A stretch of 64,000 nucleotides of DNA from Symsagittifera roscoffensis (Eukaryota > Xenacoelomorpha > Acoela > Convolutidae): positions 50,534,452-50,598,451 of the forward strand of contig NC_087065.1 in NCBI RefSeq assembly GCF_963678635.1, in the 5' to 3' direction. The number at the start of each line of letters is the position of its first letter. Position 1 is the first letter of the stretch. Shown in pieces: positions 21,728 to 34,616 of this stretch. The position numbers and the translations under genes were made by a program. A model generated the notes under the pieces. That model was given only the letters and a program-made list of their open reading frames with translations, did no database searches and had not been told where the DNA came from.

Positions 21728-24700
21728 ATATATAATTTTCTGACTTATTGGATAGAGAAAATAGAAAAAATAGTTTTTTATATACTTATGATTAGTTTCA
21801 TAAAAATGTGAAAAAGTTTTATGCTTCTCGAGGAAGTTCTTTTCCTGTTTTTTCTTCTTCATCTTAAACATACAAGAATATTTTAAATAACTAACCTCAC
21901 TTAAATTTAAATCCCAAATTTTTGAAAATTATTCAACTTTAATTAAACCTTATCATGGACTGCCCTTGTTTCATTTCAACCTAAAGTACTTCTTTCAATC
22001 AGATCATCAAGGCTAATCTGAAGTAAATTTCTAAAAAACTTTTAATTTGCTTCTTTTTTGAATAAAGAAAATACAAAAAATTGTTAGTTGTTATAATTAT
22101 GGTTAGTTTTATAAAAATTATTTAAAAGAGTTTTTTTTGCTTCTCGAGGAATTTCTCTTCCTGTTATTTTTCTTGGTTTTCAATATACAAGCTTCTTTTA
22201 AATAACTAACCTCAATTAAATTTAAGCCCTTTTTAAAAATTATTCTACTTTAATTTTTTCTTATCATGGACTGTGCTTGTTTCACTTCAGCCTAAAGTAC
22301 TTCATTAAATCAGACCATCAAGGCTACCCTTGAACTTTTAAACCTTTAACCTAATTCTAAAACCTAGAAAAATTGTAATAACTCAAATTTATATCCACCT
22401 AAATATTTGATAATCAAGGTTTTCCTCGGATCAATAAGTTTTTCTTAATTTCTACTACCAACCTTTTACAACTAGTGTCTAATGACCTCAAACGTCCACT
22501 TACTTTCCAACCCCTTATAGGACCCAAGACTAGCTGACACTTTCAAATGATTAACCATTCCACTTAAGATAAACAGTGAAGGTCTTCGGTTACGCATTCT
22601 TCACTCGAGCCCTACCTCTTAATTGACCCAGGTCTAGAATTAACTTCAATATTAGTAAGAACTAAGGTAATATCTAACGATCTGATTGTATTTCTATTAT
22701 AACCGAGACTTGTAGAATAATTTATTATTCTCCAATCTCTGATCTGAAACCAAACTTTTGCATGTAATTTTACACTTGAGTACAGTACAAGATCATTCAA
22801 ACGAATTGATATACTCTCTCCTCAACCCGTCTTTTCATGACAACTTACCCCGAGGTTTATAATAACTTCATATATAATTTTCTTACTTATTGAATAGAGA
22901 AAATAGAAAAAACAGTTTTTTTTATAATAATGATTAGTTTTATTGAAATAGGAAAAAATTTTATGCTTCTCGAGTAATTTCTTGTCCTGTTTTTTCTTCT
23001 TCATCTTAAACATACAAGATTATTTGAAATAACTAACCTCACTTAAATTTAAATCCCAACTTTTTGAAAATTATTCAACTTTAATTAAACCTTATCATGG
23101 ACTGCCCTTGTTTCATTTCAACCTAAAGTACTTCTTTCAATCAGATCATCAAGGCTAATCTGAAGTAAATTTCTAAAAAAATTTTAATTTGCTTTTTTTT
23201 TGAATAAAGAAAATACAAAAAATTGTTAGTTGTTATAATTATGGTAAGTTTGATAAAAATATTTTAAAAGAATTTTTTTTGCTTCTCGAGGAATTTTTTT
23301 TCCTGTTTTTTTTCTTCTTTTTCAATATACAAGCTTCTTTTAAATAACTAACCTCACTTAAATTTAAGCCCTATTTTTTTAAATTATTCTACTTTAATTT
23401 ATTCTTATCATGGACTGTGCTTGTTTCACTTCAGCATAAAAGTACTTCATTAAATTAGACCATCAAGGCTAACCTTGAACTTTTAAACCTTTAACCTAAT
23501 TCTAAAACCTAGAAAAATTGTAATAACTCAAATTTATATCTACCTAAACATTTGATCGTCAAGGTTTTCCTCGGATCAATAAGTTTTTCTTTATTTCTAC
23601 TCTCAACTTCTTACAACTAGTGTCTAATGACCTCAAACGTCCACTTACTTTCCAACCCCTTATACGACCCAGGACTAGCTGACACTTTCAAATGATTAAC
23701 CATTCCGCTTCAGATAAACAGTGAAGGTCTTCGGTTACTCATTCTTCACTCGAGCCCTACCTCTTAATTGACCCAGGTCTAGAAATAACTTCAATATTAG
23801 TAAGAACTAAGGTAATATCTAACGATCTAATTGTATTTCTATTATAACCGAGACTTGTAGAATAATTTATTATTCTCCAATCTCTGATCTCAAACCAAAC
23901 TTTTGTATGTAATTTTACACTTGAGTACAGTACAAGATCATTCAAACGAATTGATATACTCTCTCCTCAACCCGTCTATTCACGACAACTTACCCCGAGG
24001 TTTATAATAACTTCATATATAATTTTCCTACTTATTGAATAGAGAAAATAGAAAAAACAGTTTTTTTTATAATAATGATTAGTTTTATTGAAATAGGAAA
24101 AAATTTTATGCTTCTCGAGTAATTTCTTATCCTGTTTTTTCTTCTTCATCTTAAACATACAAGATTTTTTAAATAACTAACCTCACTTAAATTTAAATCC
24201 CAACTTTTTGAAAATTATTCAACTTTAATTAAACCTTATCATGGACTGCCCTTGTTTCATCTCAACCTAAATCACTTCATTCAATCAGATCATCAAGGCT
24301 AATCTGAAGTAAATTTCTAAAATTTTTTTAATTTGCTTCTTTTTTGAAAAAAGAAAATACAAAAAATTGTTAGTTGTTATAATTATGGTTAGTTTGATAA
24401 AAATATTTTAAAAGAATTTTTTTTGCTTCTCGAGGAATTTTTTTTCCTTTTTTTTTTCTTCTTTTTCAATATACAAGCTTCTTTTAAATAACTAACCTCA
24501 CTTAAATTTAAGCCCTATTTTTTTAAATTACTCTACTTTAATTTATTCTTATCATGGACTGTGCTTGTTTCACTTCAGCATAAAAGTACTTCATTAAATT
24601 AGACCATCAAGGCTAACCTTGAACTTTTAAACCTTTGACCTAATTCTAAAACCTAGAAAAATTGTAATAACTCAAATTTATATCTACCTAAACATTTGAT

Positions 24701-27700
24701 CGTCAAGGTTTTCCTCGGATCAATAAGTTTTTCTTAATTTCTACTCTCAACTTCTTACAACTAGTGTCTAATGACCTCAAACGTCCACTTACTTTCCAAC
24801 CCCTTATACGACCCAGGACTAGCTGACACTTTCAAATGATTAACCATTCCGCTTCAGATAAACAGTGAAGGTCTTCGGTTACTCATTCTTTACTCGAGCC
24901 CTACCTCTTAATTGACCCAGGTCTAGAAATAACTTCAATATTAGTAAGAACTAAGGTAATATCTAACGATCTAATTGTATTTCTATTATAACCGAGACTT
25001 GTAGATTAATTTATTAATCTCCAATCTCTGATCTCAAACCCAACTATTGCTGGTAATTTTACACTTGAGTACAGTACAAGATCATTTAAATGAATTGATA
25101 TACTCTCTCCTCAAACCATCGATTCACGACAACTTACCCCGAGGTTTAAAAAAATTTCATATATAATTTTCTTACTTATTGAATAGAGAAAATAGAAAAA
25201 ATAGTTTTTTTATAAAATTATGATTAGTTTTATTAAAATATGAAAAAGTTTTATGCTTCTCGAGGAATTTTTTGTCCTGTTTTTTCTTCTTCATCTTAAA
25301 AATACAAGATTATTTTAAATAACTGACCTCACTTAAATTTAAATCCCAACTTTTTGAAAATTATTCAACTTTAATTAAACCTTATCATGGACTGCCCTTG
25401 TTTCATTTCAACCTAAAGTACTTCTTTCAATCAGATCATCAAGGCTAATCTGAAGTAAATTTCTAAAAAAATTTTAATTTGCTTCTTTTTAGAATAAAGA
25501 AAATACAAAAAATTGTTAGTTGTTATAATAATGGTTAGTTTTATAAAAATAATTTAAAAGAAATTTTTTCGCTTCTCGAGGAATTTTTTTTCCTGTTTTT
25601 TTTTCTTCTTTTTCAATATACAAGCTTCTTTTATTTAAATAACTAACCTCACTTAAATTTAAGCCCTATTTTTTAAAATTATTCTACTTTAATTTAACCT
25701 TATCATGGACTGTGCTTGTTTCACTTCAGCATAAAAGTATTTCATTAAATTAGACCATCAAGGCTAACCTTGAACTTTTAAACCTTTAACCTAATTCTAA
25801 AACCTAGAAAAATTGCAATAACTCAAATTTATATCTACCTAAACATTTGATCGTCAAGGTTTTCCTCGGATCAATAAGTTTTTCTTAATTTCTACTCTCA
25901 ACTTCTTACAACTAGTGTCTAATGACCTCAAACGTCCACTTACTTTCCAACCCCTTATACGACCCAGGACTAGCTGACACTTTCAAATGATTAACCATTC
26001 CGCTTCAGATAAACAGTGAAGGTCTTCGGTTACTCATTCTTCACTCGAGCCCTACCTCTTAATTGACCCAGGTCTAGAAATAACTTCATTATTAGTAAGA
26101 ACTAAGGTAATATCTAACGATCTAATTGTATTTCTATTATAACCGAGACTTGTAGATTAATTTATTAATCTCCAATCTCTGATCTCAAACCCAACTATTG
26201 CTGGTAATTTTACACTTGAGTACAGTACAAGATCATTTAAATGAATTGATATACTCTCTCCTCAAACCATCGATTCACGACAACTTACCCCGAGGTTTAA
26301 AAAAATTTCATATATAATTTTCTTACTTATTGAATAGAGAAAATAGAAAAAATAGTTTTTTTATAAAATTATGATTAGTTTTATTAAAATATGAAAAAGT
26401 TTTATGCTTCTCGAGGAATTTTTTGTCCTGTTTTTTCTTCTTCATCTTAAAAATACAAGATTATTTTAAATAACTGACCTCACTTAAATTTAAACCCCAA
26501 TTTTTTGAAAATTATTCAACTTTAATTAAACCTTATCATGGACTGCCCTTGTTTCATTTCAACCTAAAGTACTTCTTTCAATCAGATCATCAAGGCTAAT
26601 CTGAAGTAAATTTCTAAAAAAAATTTTAATTTGCTTCTTTTTTGAATAAAGAAAATACAAAAAATTGTTAGTTGTTATAATAATGGTTAGTTTTATAAAT
26701 ATAATTTAAAAGAAATTTTTTCGCTTCTCGAGGAATTTTTTTTCCTGTTTTTTTTCTTCTTTTTCAATATACAAGCTTCTTTTAAATAAGTAACCTCTAA
26801 ATTTAAGCCCTATTTTTTAAAATTATTCTACTTTAATTTAACCTTATCATGGACTGTGCTTGTTTCACTTCAGCATAAAAGTATTTCATTAAATTAGACC
26901 ATCAAGGCTAACCTTGAACTTTTAAACCTTTAACCTAATTCTAAAACCTAGAAAAATTGTAATAATTCAAATTTATATCTACCTAAACATTTGATCATCA
27001 AGGTTTTCCTCGGATCAATAAGTTTTTCTTAATTTCTACTCCCAACTTCTTACAACTAGTGTCTAATGACCTCAAACGTCCACTTACTTTCCAACCCCTT
27101 ATACGACCCAGGACTAGCTGTCACTTCAAATGATTAACCATTCCACTTCAGATAAACAGTGAAGGTCTTCGGTTACTCATTCTTCACTCGAGCCCTACCT
27201 CTTAATTGACCCAGGTCTAGAAATAACTTCAATATTAGTAAGAACTAAGGTAATATCTAACGATCTAACCCAACTATGGCTGGTAATTTTACACTTGAGT
27301 ACACTACAAGATCATTTAAATGAATTGATATACTCTCTCCTCAAACCATCGATTCACGACAACTTACCCCGAGGTTTATAAAAATTTTATAAATAATTTT
27401 CTTACTTATTGAATAGAGAAAATAGAAAAAATATTTTTTTTTTCATATAATTATGATTAGTTTTATTAAAATATGAAAAAGTTTTATGCTTCTCGAGGAG
27501 TTTCTTGTCCTGTTTTTTCTTCTTCATCTTAAAAATACAAGATTATTTTAAATAACTGACCTCACTTAAATTTAAATCCCAACTTTTTGAAAATTATTCA
27601 ACTTTAATTAAACCTTATCATGGACTGCCTTTGTTTCATTTCAACCTAAAGTACTTCTTTCAATCAGATCAACAAGGCTAATCTGAAGTAAATTTGTAAA

Positions 27701-30700
27701 AAACTTTTAATTTGCTTCTTTTTTGAATAAAGAAAATACAAAAAATTGTTAGTTGTATAATTATGGTTAGTTTTATAAAAATTATTTAAAACAGTTTTTT
27801 TTGCTTATCGAGGAATTTCTCTTCCTGTTATTTTTCTTGTTTTTCAATATACAAGCTTCTTTATATTAACTAACCTCAATTAAATTTAAGCCCTTTTTTT
27901 CAAACTATTCTACTTTAATTTTTTCTTATCATGGACTGTGCTTGTTTCACTTAGCCTAAAGTACTTCATTAAATCAGACCATCAAGGCTACCCTTGAACT
28001 TTTAAACCTTTAACCTAATTCTAAAACCTAGAAAAATTGTAATAACTCAAATTTATAACTACCTAAATATTTCATCATCAAGGTTTTCCTCGGATCAATA
28101 AGTTGTTCTTATTTTCTACTCCCAACCTTTTACAACTAGTGTCTAATGACCTCAAACGTCCATTTACTTTGCAACCCCTTATACGACCCAAGACTAGCTG
28201 ACACTTTCAAATGATTAACCATTCCACTTAAGATAAACAGTGAAGGTCTTCGGTTACTCATTCTTCACTCGAGCCCTACCTCTTAATTGACCCAGGTCTA
28301 GAATTAACTTCAATATTAGTAAGAACTAAGGTAATATCTAACGATCTAATTGTTTTTCTATTATAACCGAGACTTGTAGATTAATTTATTATTCTCCAAT
28401 CTCTGATCTCAAACCAAACTTTTGCATGTAATTTTACACTTGAGTACAGTACAAGATCATTTAAATGAATTGATATACTCTCTCCTCAAACCATCGATTC
28501 ACGACAACTTACCCCGAGGTTTATAAAAATTTCATATATAATTTTCTTACTTATTGAATAGAGAAAATAGAAAAAATAGTTTTTTTTATATAATTATGAT
28601 TAGTTTTATTAAAATATGAAAAAGTTTTATGCTTCTCGAGGAATTTTTTGTCCTGTGTTTTCTTCTTCATCTTAAAAATACAAGATTATTTTAAATAACT
28701 GACCTCACTTAAATTTAAATCCCAACTTTTTGAAAATTATTCAACTTTAATTAAACCTTATCATGGACTGCCCTTGTTTCATTTCAACCTAAAGTACTTC
28801 TTTCAATCAGATCATCAAGGCTAATCTGAAGTAAATTTCTAAAAAAAATTTTAATTTGCTTCTTTTTTGAATAAAGAAAATACAAAAAATTGTTAGTTGT
28901 TATAATAATGGTTAATTTTATAAAAATAATTTAAAAGAAATTTTTTCGCTTCTCGAGGAATTTTTTTTCCTGTTTTTTTTCTTCTTTTTCAATATACAAG
29001 CTTCTTTTAAATAACTAACCTCACTTAAATTTAAGCCCTATTTTTTAAAATTATTCTACTTTAATTTAACCTTATCATGGACTGTGCTTGTTTCACTTCA
29101 GCATAAAAGTATTTCATTAAATTAGACCATCAAGGCTAACCTTGAACTTTTAAACGTTTAACCTAATTCTTAAACCTAGAAAAATTGTAATAACTCAAAT
29201 TTAAATCTACCTAAACATTTGATCATCAAGGTTTTCCTCGGATCAATAATTTTTTCTTAATTTCTAATCCCAACTTCTTACAACTAGTGTCTAATGACCT
29301 CAAACGTCCACTTACTTTCTAACCCCTTATACGACCCAGGACTAGCTGACACTTCAAATGATTAACCATTCCACTTCAGATAAACAGTGACGGTCTTCGG
29401 TTACTCATTCTTCACTCGAGCCCTACCTCTTAATTGACCCAGGTCTAGAAATAACTTCAATATTAGTAAGAACTAAGGTAATATCTAACGATCTAACCCA
29501 ACTATGGCTGGTAATTTTACACTTGAGTACACTACAAGATCACTTAAATGAATTGATATACTCTCTCCTCAAACCATCGATTCACGACAACTTACCCCGA
29601 GGTTTATAAAAATTTTATATATAATTTTCTTACTTATTGAATAGAGAAAATAGAAAAAATAGTTTTTTATATATAATTATGATTAGTTTTATTAAAATAT
29701 GAAAAAGTTTTATGCTTCTCGAGGAGTTTCTTGTCCTGTTTTTTCTTCTTCATCTTAAAAATACAAGATTATTTCAAATAACTGACCTCACTTAAATTTA
29801 AATCCCAATTTTTTGAAAATTATTCAACTTTAATTAAACCTTATCATGGACTGCCCTTGTTTCATTTCAACCTAAAGTACTTCTTTCAATCAGATCATCA
29901 AGGCTAATCTGAAGTAAATTTGTAAAAAACTTTTAATTTGCTTCTTTTTTGAATAAAGAAAATACAAAAAATTGTTAGTTGTTATAATTATGGTTAGTTT
30001 TATAAAAATTATTTAAAAGAGTTTTTTTTGCTTCTCGAGGAATTTCTCTTCCTGTTATTTTTCTTGTTTTTCAATATACAAGCTTCTTTTAAATAACTAA
30101 CCTCAATCAAATTTAAGCCCTTTTTTAAAATTATTCTACTTCAATTTTTTCTTATCATGGACTGTGCTTGTTTCACTTCAGCCGAAAGTACTTCATTAAA
30201 TCAGACCATCAAGGCTACCCTTGAACTTTTAAACCTTTAACCTAATTCTAAAACCTAGAAAAATTGTAATAACTCAAATTTATAACTACCTAAATATTTC
30301 ATCATCAAGGTTTTCCTCGGATCAATAAGTTGTTCTTATTTTCTACTCCCAACCTTTTACAACTAGTGTCTAATGACCTCAAACGTCCATTTACTTTGCA
30401 ACCCCTTATACGACCCAAGACTAGCTGACACTTTCAAATGATTAACCATTCCACTTAAGATAAACAGTGAAGGTCTTCGGTTACTCATTCTTCACTCGAG
30501 CCCTACCTCTTAATTGACCCAGGTCTAGAATTAACTTCAATATTAGTAAGAACTAAGGTAATATCTAACGATCTAATTGTTTTTCTATTATAACCGAGAC
30601 TTGTAGATTAATTTATTATTCTCCAATCTCTGATCTCAAACCAAACTTTTGCATGTAATTTTACACTTGAGTACAGTACAAGATCATTTAAATGAATTGA

Positions 30701-31100
30701 TATACTCTCTCCTCAAACCATCGATTCACGACAACTTACCCCGAGGTTTATAAAAATTTCATATATAATTTTCTTACTTATTGAATAGAGAAAATAGAAA
30801 AAATAGTTTTTTTTATATAATTATGATTAGTTTTATTAAAATATGAAAAAGTTTTATGCTTCTCGAGGAATTTTTTGTCCTGTGTTTTCTTCTTCATCTT
30901 AAAAATACAAGACTATTTTAAATAACTGACCTCACTTAAATTTAAATCCCAACTTTTTGAAAATTATTCAACTTTAATTAAACCTTATCATGGACTGCCC
31001 TTGTTTCATTTCAACCTAAAGTACTTCTTTCAATCAGATCATCAAGGCTAATCTGAAGTAAATTTCTAAAAAAATTTTTAATTTGCTTCTTTTTTGAATA
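21728..31100. repeat. Satellite array, left part (unit about 1.14 kb, eight units plus a partial)
   Basis: Unit starts ('atatataattttct') fall near 21729, 22870, 24015, 25160, 26310, 27393, 28533, 29619 and 30762, giving units of about 1142-1150 bp and two short units of about 1085 bp. The short ones (26310-27392 and 28533-29618) lack about 60 bp after 'atctaacgatcta'. Each unit has an internal diverged duplication: the block around 'tcatggactgcccttgtttca' is echoed about 310 bp later around 'tcatggactgtgcttgtttca', each with its own 'gcttctcgag' segment. The array ends abruptly at 31100, 338 bp into the ninth unit. Small antisense frames inside are not genes. Confidence 0.95.
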
Positions 31101-31631
31101 GTCGCTTGAGGTACTTTCCATGGTTTCGGGCGACACTGACGTCCTGGTTGTACATGACAACGAAAGATCACATGAGAAAACATCAAAAGGAGTATCGACA
31201 GTTCCAGGCCGAGATTGGGCCGGAAGCTTTCAAGAGACCCCTGCTAACCCATCGTAATGCGATCACGACAGGATGGAAAAGAGTGGGTAAGATGTCTAGA
31301 GACAATATCAAAGCGAGGGAGTCGATACTAGAGGAAGACCTGGCGAAGAACGTGAGATTGAGCCTGCACAACTCCTTTTGCTTGAACCGAGAAGCTAGGG
31401 TGAAGGCACTACCCAACCAAGCAAAGAGGTTGCAGGAGCAGAGAGAATGGATGCGATCCTATGAACAGCTGAAGGCTTGGGAGGAGATTGTGATTAGTTC
31501 CGATGATGAAGAGGAACTGTTGAGACAGTTTGCCGCATCTAGCACTTCAGGATGCAGTACCTCCAAGGCGAAGAGTACGAGATGAATGGGCAAATCGGAT
31601 GGATCTTGAGTCTTGAGAGGGAAGGGGGGCT
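31101..31631 (+). pseudogene. 3' end of retrotransposon frame D from a lost upstream copy
   Basis: The segment is almost identical to 53348-53878, covering the last 160 or so codons of frame D, its stop and the polypurine tract. I see two substitutions. It is joined to satellite DNA without start codon or promoter and leads straight into the 5' LTR. It is therefore the truncated 3' end of another element copy, unless the true LTR begins here (see findings). Confidence 0.75.
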
Positions 31632-32443
31632 TGAGCGTGGATCCGAGTGAAACTTGGATTCACGAAAAAGAAATTTTAACAAAGCAAATATTGTTACTAA
31701 TATACTATATTTATTATATAAATCGAAATGCTGCATGACAATTTCCTGATTGAATAGGACAAAAGAGATTTTAAAATGATTGGCTTGAAAAGCGAAAATT
31801 CAAGGGTGCAGGTGTATGCGGATTTTGGTTGCTGTTTAGCAATAGTGTGAAAATTTTAAATGGCTGTGAATTTTGGGGTGTAGATTAGCTTAAATCTGCT
31901 GCAAACTTCTGTAAATGACCACTGGCACTGTATCTTGAGCAACACTCGGTTTTTCTGGGACTCACTGGCAGAAGACAGCGCGCGATGAGGACATCGATCT
32001 CGAGTCCGGGGAGTATGTGCCAGTCGGTCATATTTGGAAGTTTGACCTTGAGAGGAGCAAAAAACACTTGATTTTGGAGTGAAATTTAATTTTTCAAAAT
32101 TTCGAATGGAACCTGTCATGCACGATTTTCTCGCGAGAACTGAAAATCAGAAAAAGAAATCAGGACAATTTCAGAACGTTTGAGTCACACACGCGGGAAA
32201 GTCGTAAGAAAAAGCAGTAGGAAATTGCTATTCGCAATTTCCATCACTATAATAATCGAGAGTAGAGCTGTCCCATCTGTGACAGAGACGAGAGCATTCC
32301 CTCGAATTGGATTATAGCGACTGGAGTATTATTCGGAACTGGACTAGAGTGAACCTTCGGTGGAAAGGTGGACAGCTTGAGTGTCCTAATGGTTCACAAG
32401 AAAACTATTGTCTAGAGTATAAACTCGTTCTCATTGTCAAAAC

Positions 32444-32450
32444 TATAAAA
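32444..32450 (+). promoter_or_regulatory. TATA box in 5' LTR
   Basis: TATAAAA with an initiator-like 'gttattcaattc' about 30 bp downstream puts the likely transcription start near 32475-32485. The same box is at 54691-54697 in the 3' LTR. Confidence 0.55.
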
Positions 32451-32584
32451 CATTAGACTCATTTAGTTACGTTATTCAATTCTTGAGTTAACTACCGACT
32501 GGATTATTTCCCACTTCTTGAGCGTGCTACTATGTGAGTACAAATTTAAATTCCTAGAGTGTGTTTTATGATTTTTATGTTGAG

Positions 32585-32586
32585 GT
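32585..32586 (+). promoter_or_regulatory. Candidate 5' splice sites in the LTR
   Basis: TTGAG|GTAAGG here and in the duplicated segment at 32763 are near-consensus 5' splice sites. TAT|GTGAGT lies about 55 nt upstream. They are downstream of the likely transcription start, so any could donate to the acceptor at 44765 or to acceptors in the leader. Confidence 0.4.
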
Positions 32587-33121
32587 AAGGCGAGTTTTAG
32601 GTTGATTCCTGTTATTGAAACTAACAAACATTAAACTCATTTAGTTACATTATTTAATTCTCGAGTGCTTTACTAACTTAATTACTCCCAGTTCTTGAGC
32701 GTGCTACGATGTGAGTACCCAATTTAAATTTCTAGAGTGTGTTTTATGATTTTTATGTTGAGGTAAGGCGAGTTTTAGGTTGATCCATCTGAAATGGATC
32801 AAAGTTCCACTGTCTGATAAAAAAGTAACTTAACGGATTGTTCTGACCCGGTTTTTAACGGCGTTCATGTATTTTGGGTATCTAGAGACCTAAGTATGGG
32901 GACGTTTCTAATTCTAGAGTGGGGGGATATTTTAGTAGTAGCCTTTAAGCTGTAACGGGTCGTAGTCTCATGTCACAAACGAACCGAACTGGCTCCGACC
33001 GTTCTTGAGGTAGAAAAACACAAGAGATGGTGTCCCTGACCCTTGAGCCAGTGGTTATAGGGCCTATTTTTCTTAAGCCTCATGTGTGACTGCAGTAGAC
33101 GAATGTTACATAGTGTTTTTA

Positions 33122-33136
33122 TGGCGCTCCTGGGTG
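33122..33136 (+). promoter_or_regulatory. Primer-binding site, tRNA-Asn-like
   Basis: TGGCGCTCCTGGGTG is the complement of a tRNA 3' end with CCA, discriminator G, an acceptor strand and the first T-stem bases. The CACCCAGG..CGCCA pattern is typical of animal tRNA-Asn; two acceptor positions differ from the vertebrate form. It lies 11 nt after the LTR end, as expected for minus-strand DNA priming. Confidence 0.65.
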
Positions 33137-33621
33137 TTTACGACATCAAGACTACGGAGTCGAACCCACTTGAGACAGCTTCGGGCTGAATGCCCATTCT
33201 AGAGTACCGGCGGTACGGTTCGACAGGAACGTGCAAACCTTCCGGTTGTACCGTGATAGCTTTTTAAGAAAACTCGAGAAAATTTCCTGGTACGCTCTCC
33301 GAACGAGGCTTAGCTAACCGAGTAAAGGGGGGCAACTAGGGGGACAAAAACACGAGCAAAAAGACAAAAAGCAAAACAAAAAAACCAAAAAAAGAATAGA
33401 AAAAGGAACAAAAACCATAAAACGAAAAAAGACAGTGACTTTGACACCAGATCAGTTGGATCAAACCTTTATATTAATTAAATAGTATACCCATACTGTT
33501 TTATAAGTTCGATCGTTTCGATCAACCTAGCAATTTAACCCAGTAACCATAATAAAGTGCCCGAGTGTGGGGCGTTGTCAAGGGTTTTCAGATAGTTTGG
33601 AACTTAGCTGGACAACAAGGA

Positions 33622-33800
33622 AACTCGACTGGAAGAGGTGACCAGCCGAGTGGGAGGGTTGTTCAGGAGTACCTGAGCTGAACCAATAGGAGACTCGACT
33701 GGAAGAGGTGACCGGCCGAGTGGGAAACTGGTTCAGGAACACTTGAGCTGAACCAATAGGAGACTGGACTGGAACAGGTGACCAGTCGAGTGGGAAAGCA
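33622..33800 (+). repeat. Three tandem copies of a 70-bp unit in the leader
   Basis: 'actcgactggaagaggtgac' starts at 33622 and 33693 and recurs, with changes, at 33763. Each copy is followed by 'gccgagtggga' and, in the first two, 'gttcagga...ctgagctgaaccaatagg'. Confidence 0.8.
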
Positions 33801-34616
33801 GCCAAGAAGGATTTGACAGTTCTCGAGTTCTCAAGTTGGGCAGAACGGGTATCGTTAGAATCCACATTACATTATAGGAGATAAGTGTAAAATTGGATAA
33901 GCGAAATCCCCCAGTTTTGAGGAACGTTTTTACTTGAGCAGGCCTGGAAACAGGTCTACGGTTTTCTCTTGAGAGGTTTAGCACCCGGCGCTTAAAGTAA
34001 TTTTTAGGCTTAAGAAGGGGGGCTAGAAAGGGGGGAGGTTAGAAGGGGGACTGGTTAGGCTAGAGGTGAGCGGTTGCAAATTGTAAAAAGGGGAGAAACT
34101 AGAGTAACTAATTAATCGACATCGTTGACTTAGTTACATTAGCCATAACACGCGTTGGTGATAATAGGTGAATATCCAAAATTCAACTCGAGTTAAGACT
34201 GGTACGCTGGTTGGTTTGGTAGGGGGGACCGGATATAGACAGCTTTTGTGATACCCCATAAGATCACTAGTGGGGGGAGGAAAACGCGTGGCAATTAGGT
34301 ACCAGACATTTTTTTTAGACGAAAGGTAGACATTGGTCACCTTTGAATTTCAGGTGGGCTCATTTTTCTGTTTTTATTATTTTTCTTACTTAGATTTTTG
34401 TTGCATTTTAGTGAGGATTTGTGTTTGGTTTTATACGAACAGGTGATCACAAGATACCTGCGCACCCACATTGAAATAGAAACAACCAAAAAGAAGAGGG
34501 GGGTCAGCATTTGGCTTTTAAGAGAGGGTTTTTGGGAAAATTTTACTAGAGCTTGAGTGGTGGTACAAGGTACGGTGATTCAAGAAGACCCTACAACGAG
34601 GAAGACACTCCGTGAC

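Larger units (their letters stand above)
31632..33110 (+). repeat. 5' LTR (1479 bp)
   Basis: The LTR begins TGAGCG two bases after a 15-nt purine tract (31615-31629) and ends ...GTTACA, 11 nt before the primer-binding site. It matches 53879-55178 throughout. It carries a tandem duplication absent from the 3' LTR: 32448-32625 is repeated, somewhat diverged, at 32626-32785. Confidence 0.8.

Noticed and set aside
22612-24158. Small minus-strand frames repeated in the satellite (60-63 codons)
   Set aside because: They recur only because the satellite unit recurs and are broken in most units.
21728-31100. CRISPR-like array
   Set aside because: The units are long, contiguous and without spacers; this is eukaryotic satellite DNA.
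31101-31585. An independent 163-codon gene at the left edge of the element
   Set aside because: It is the copied 3' end of frame D, opened by a chance start at the satellite junction.
33122-33136. A tRNA gene fragment next to the 5' LTR
   Set aside because: Position 11 nt after the LTR and complementarity to a tRNA 3' end including CCA identify it as a primer-binding site.
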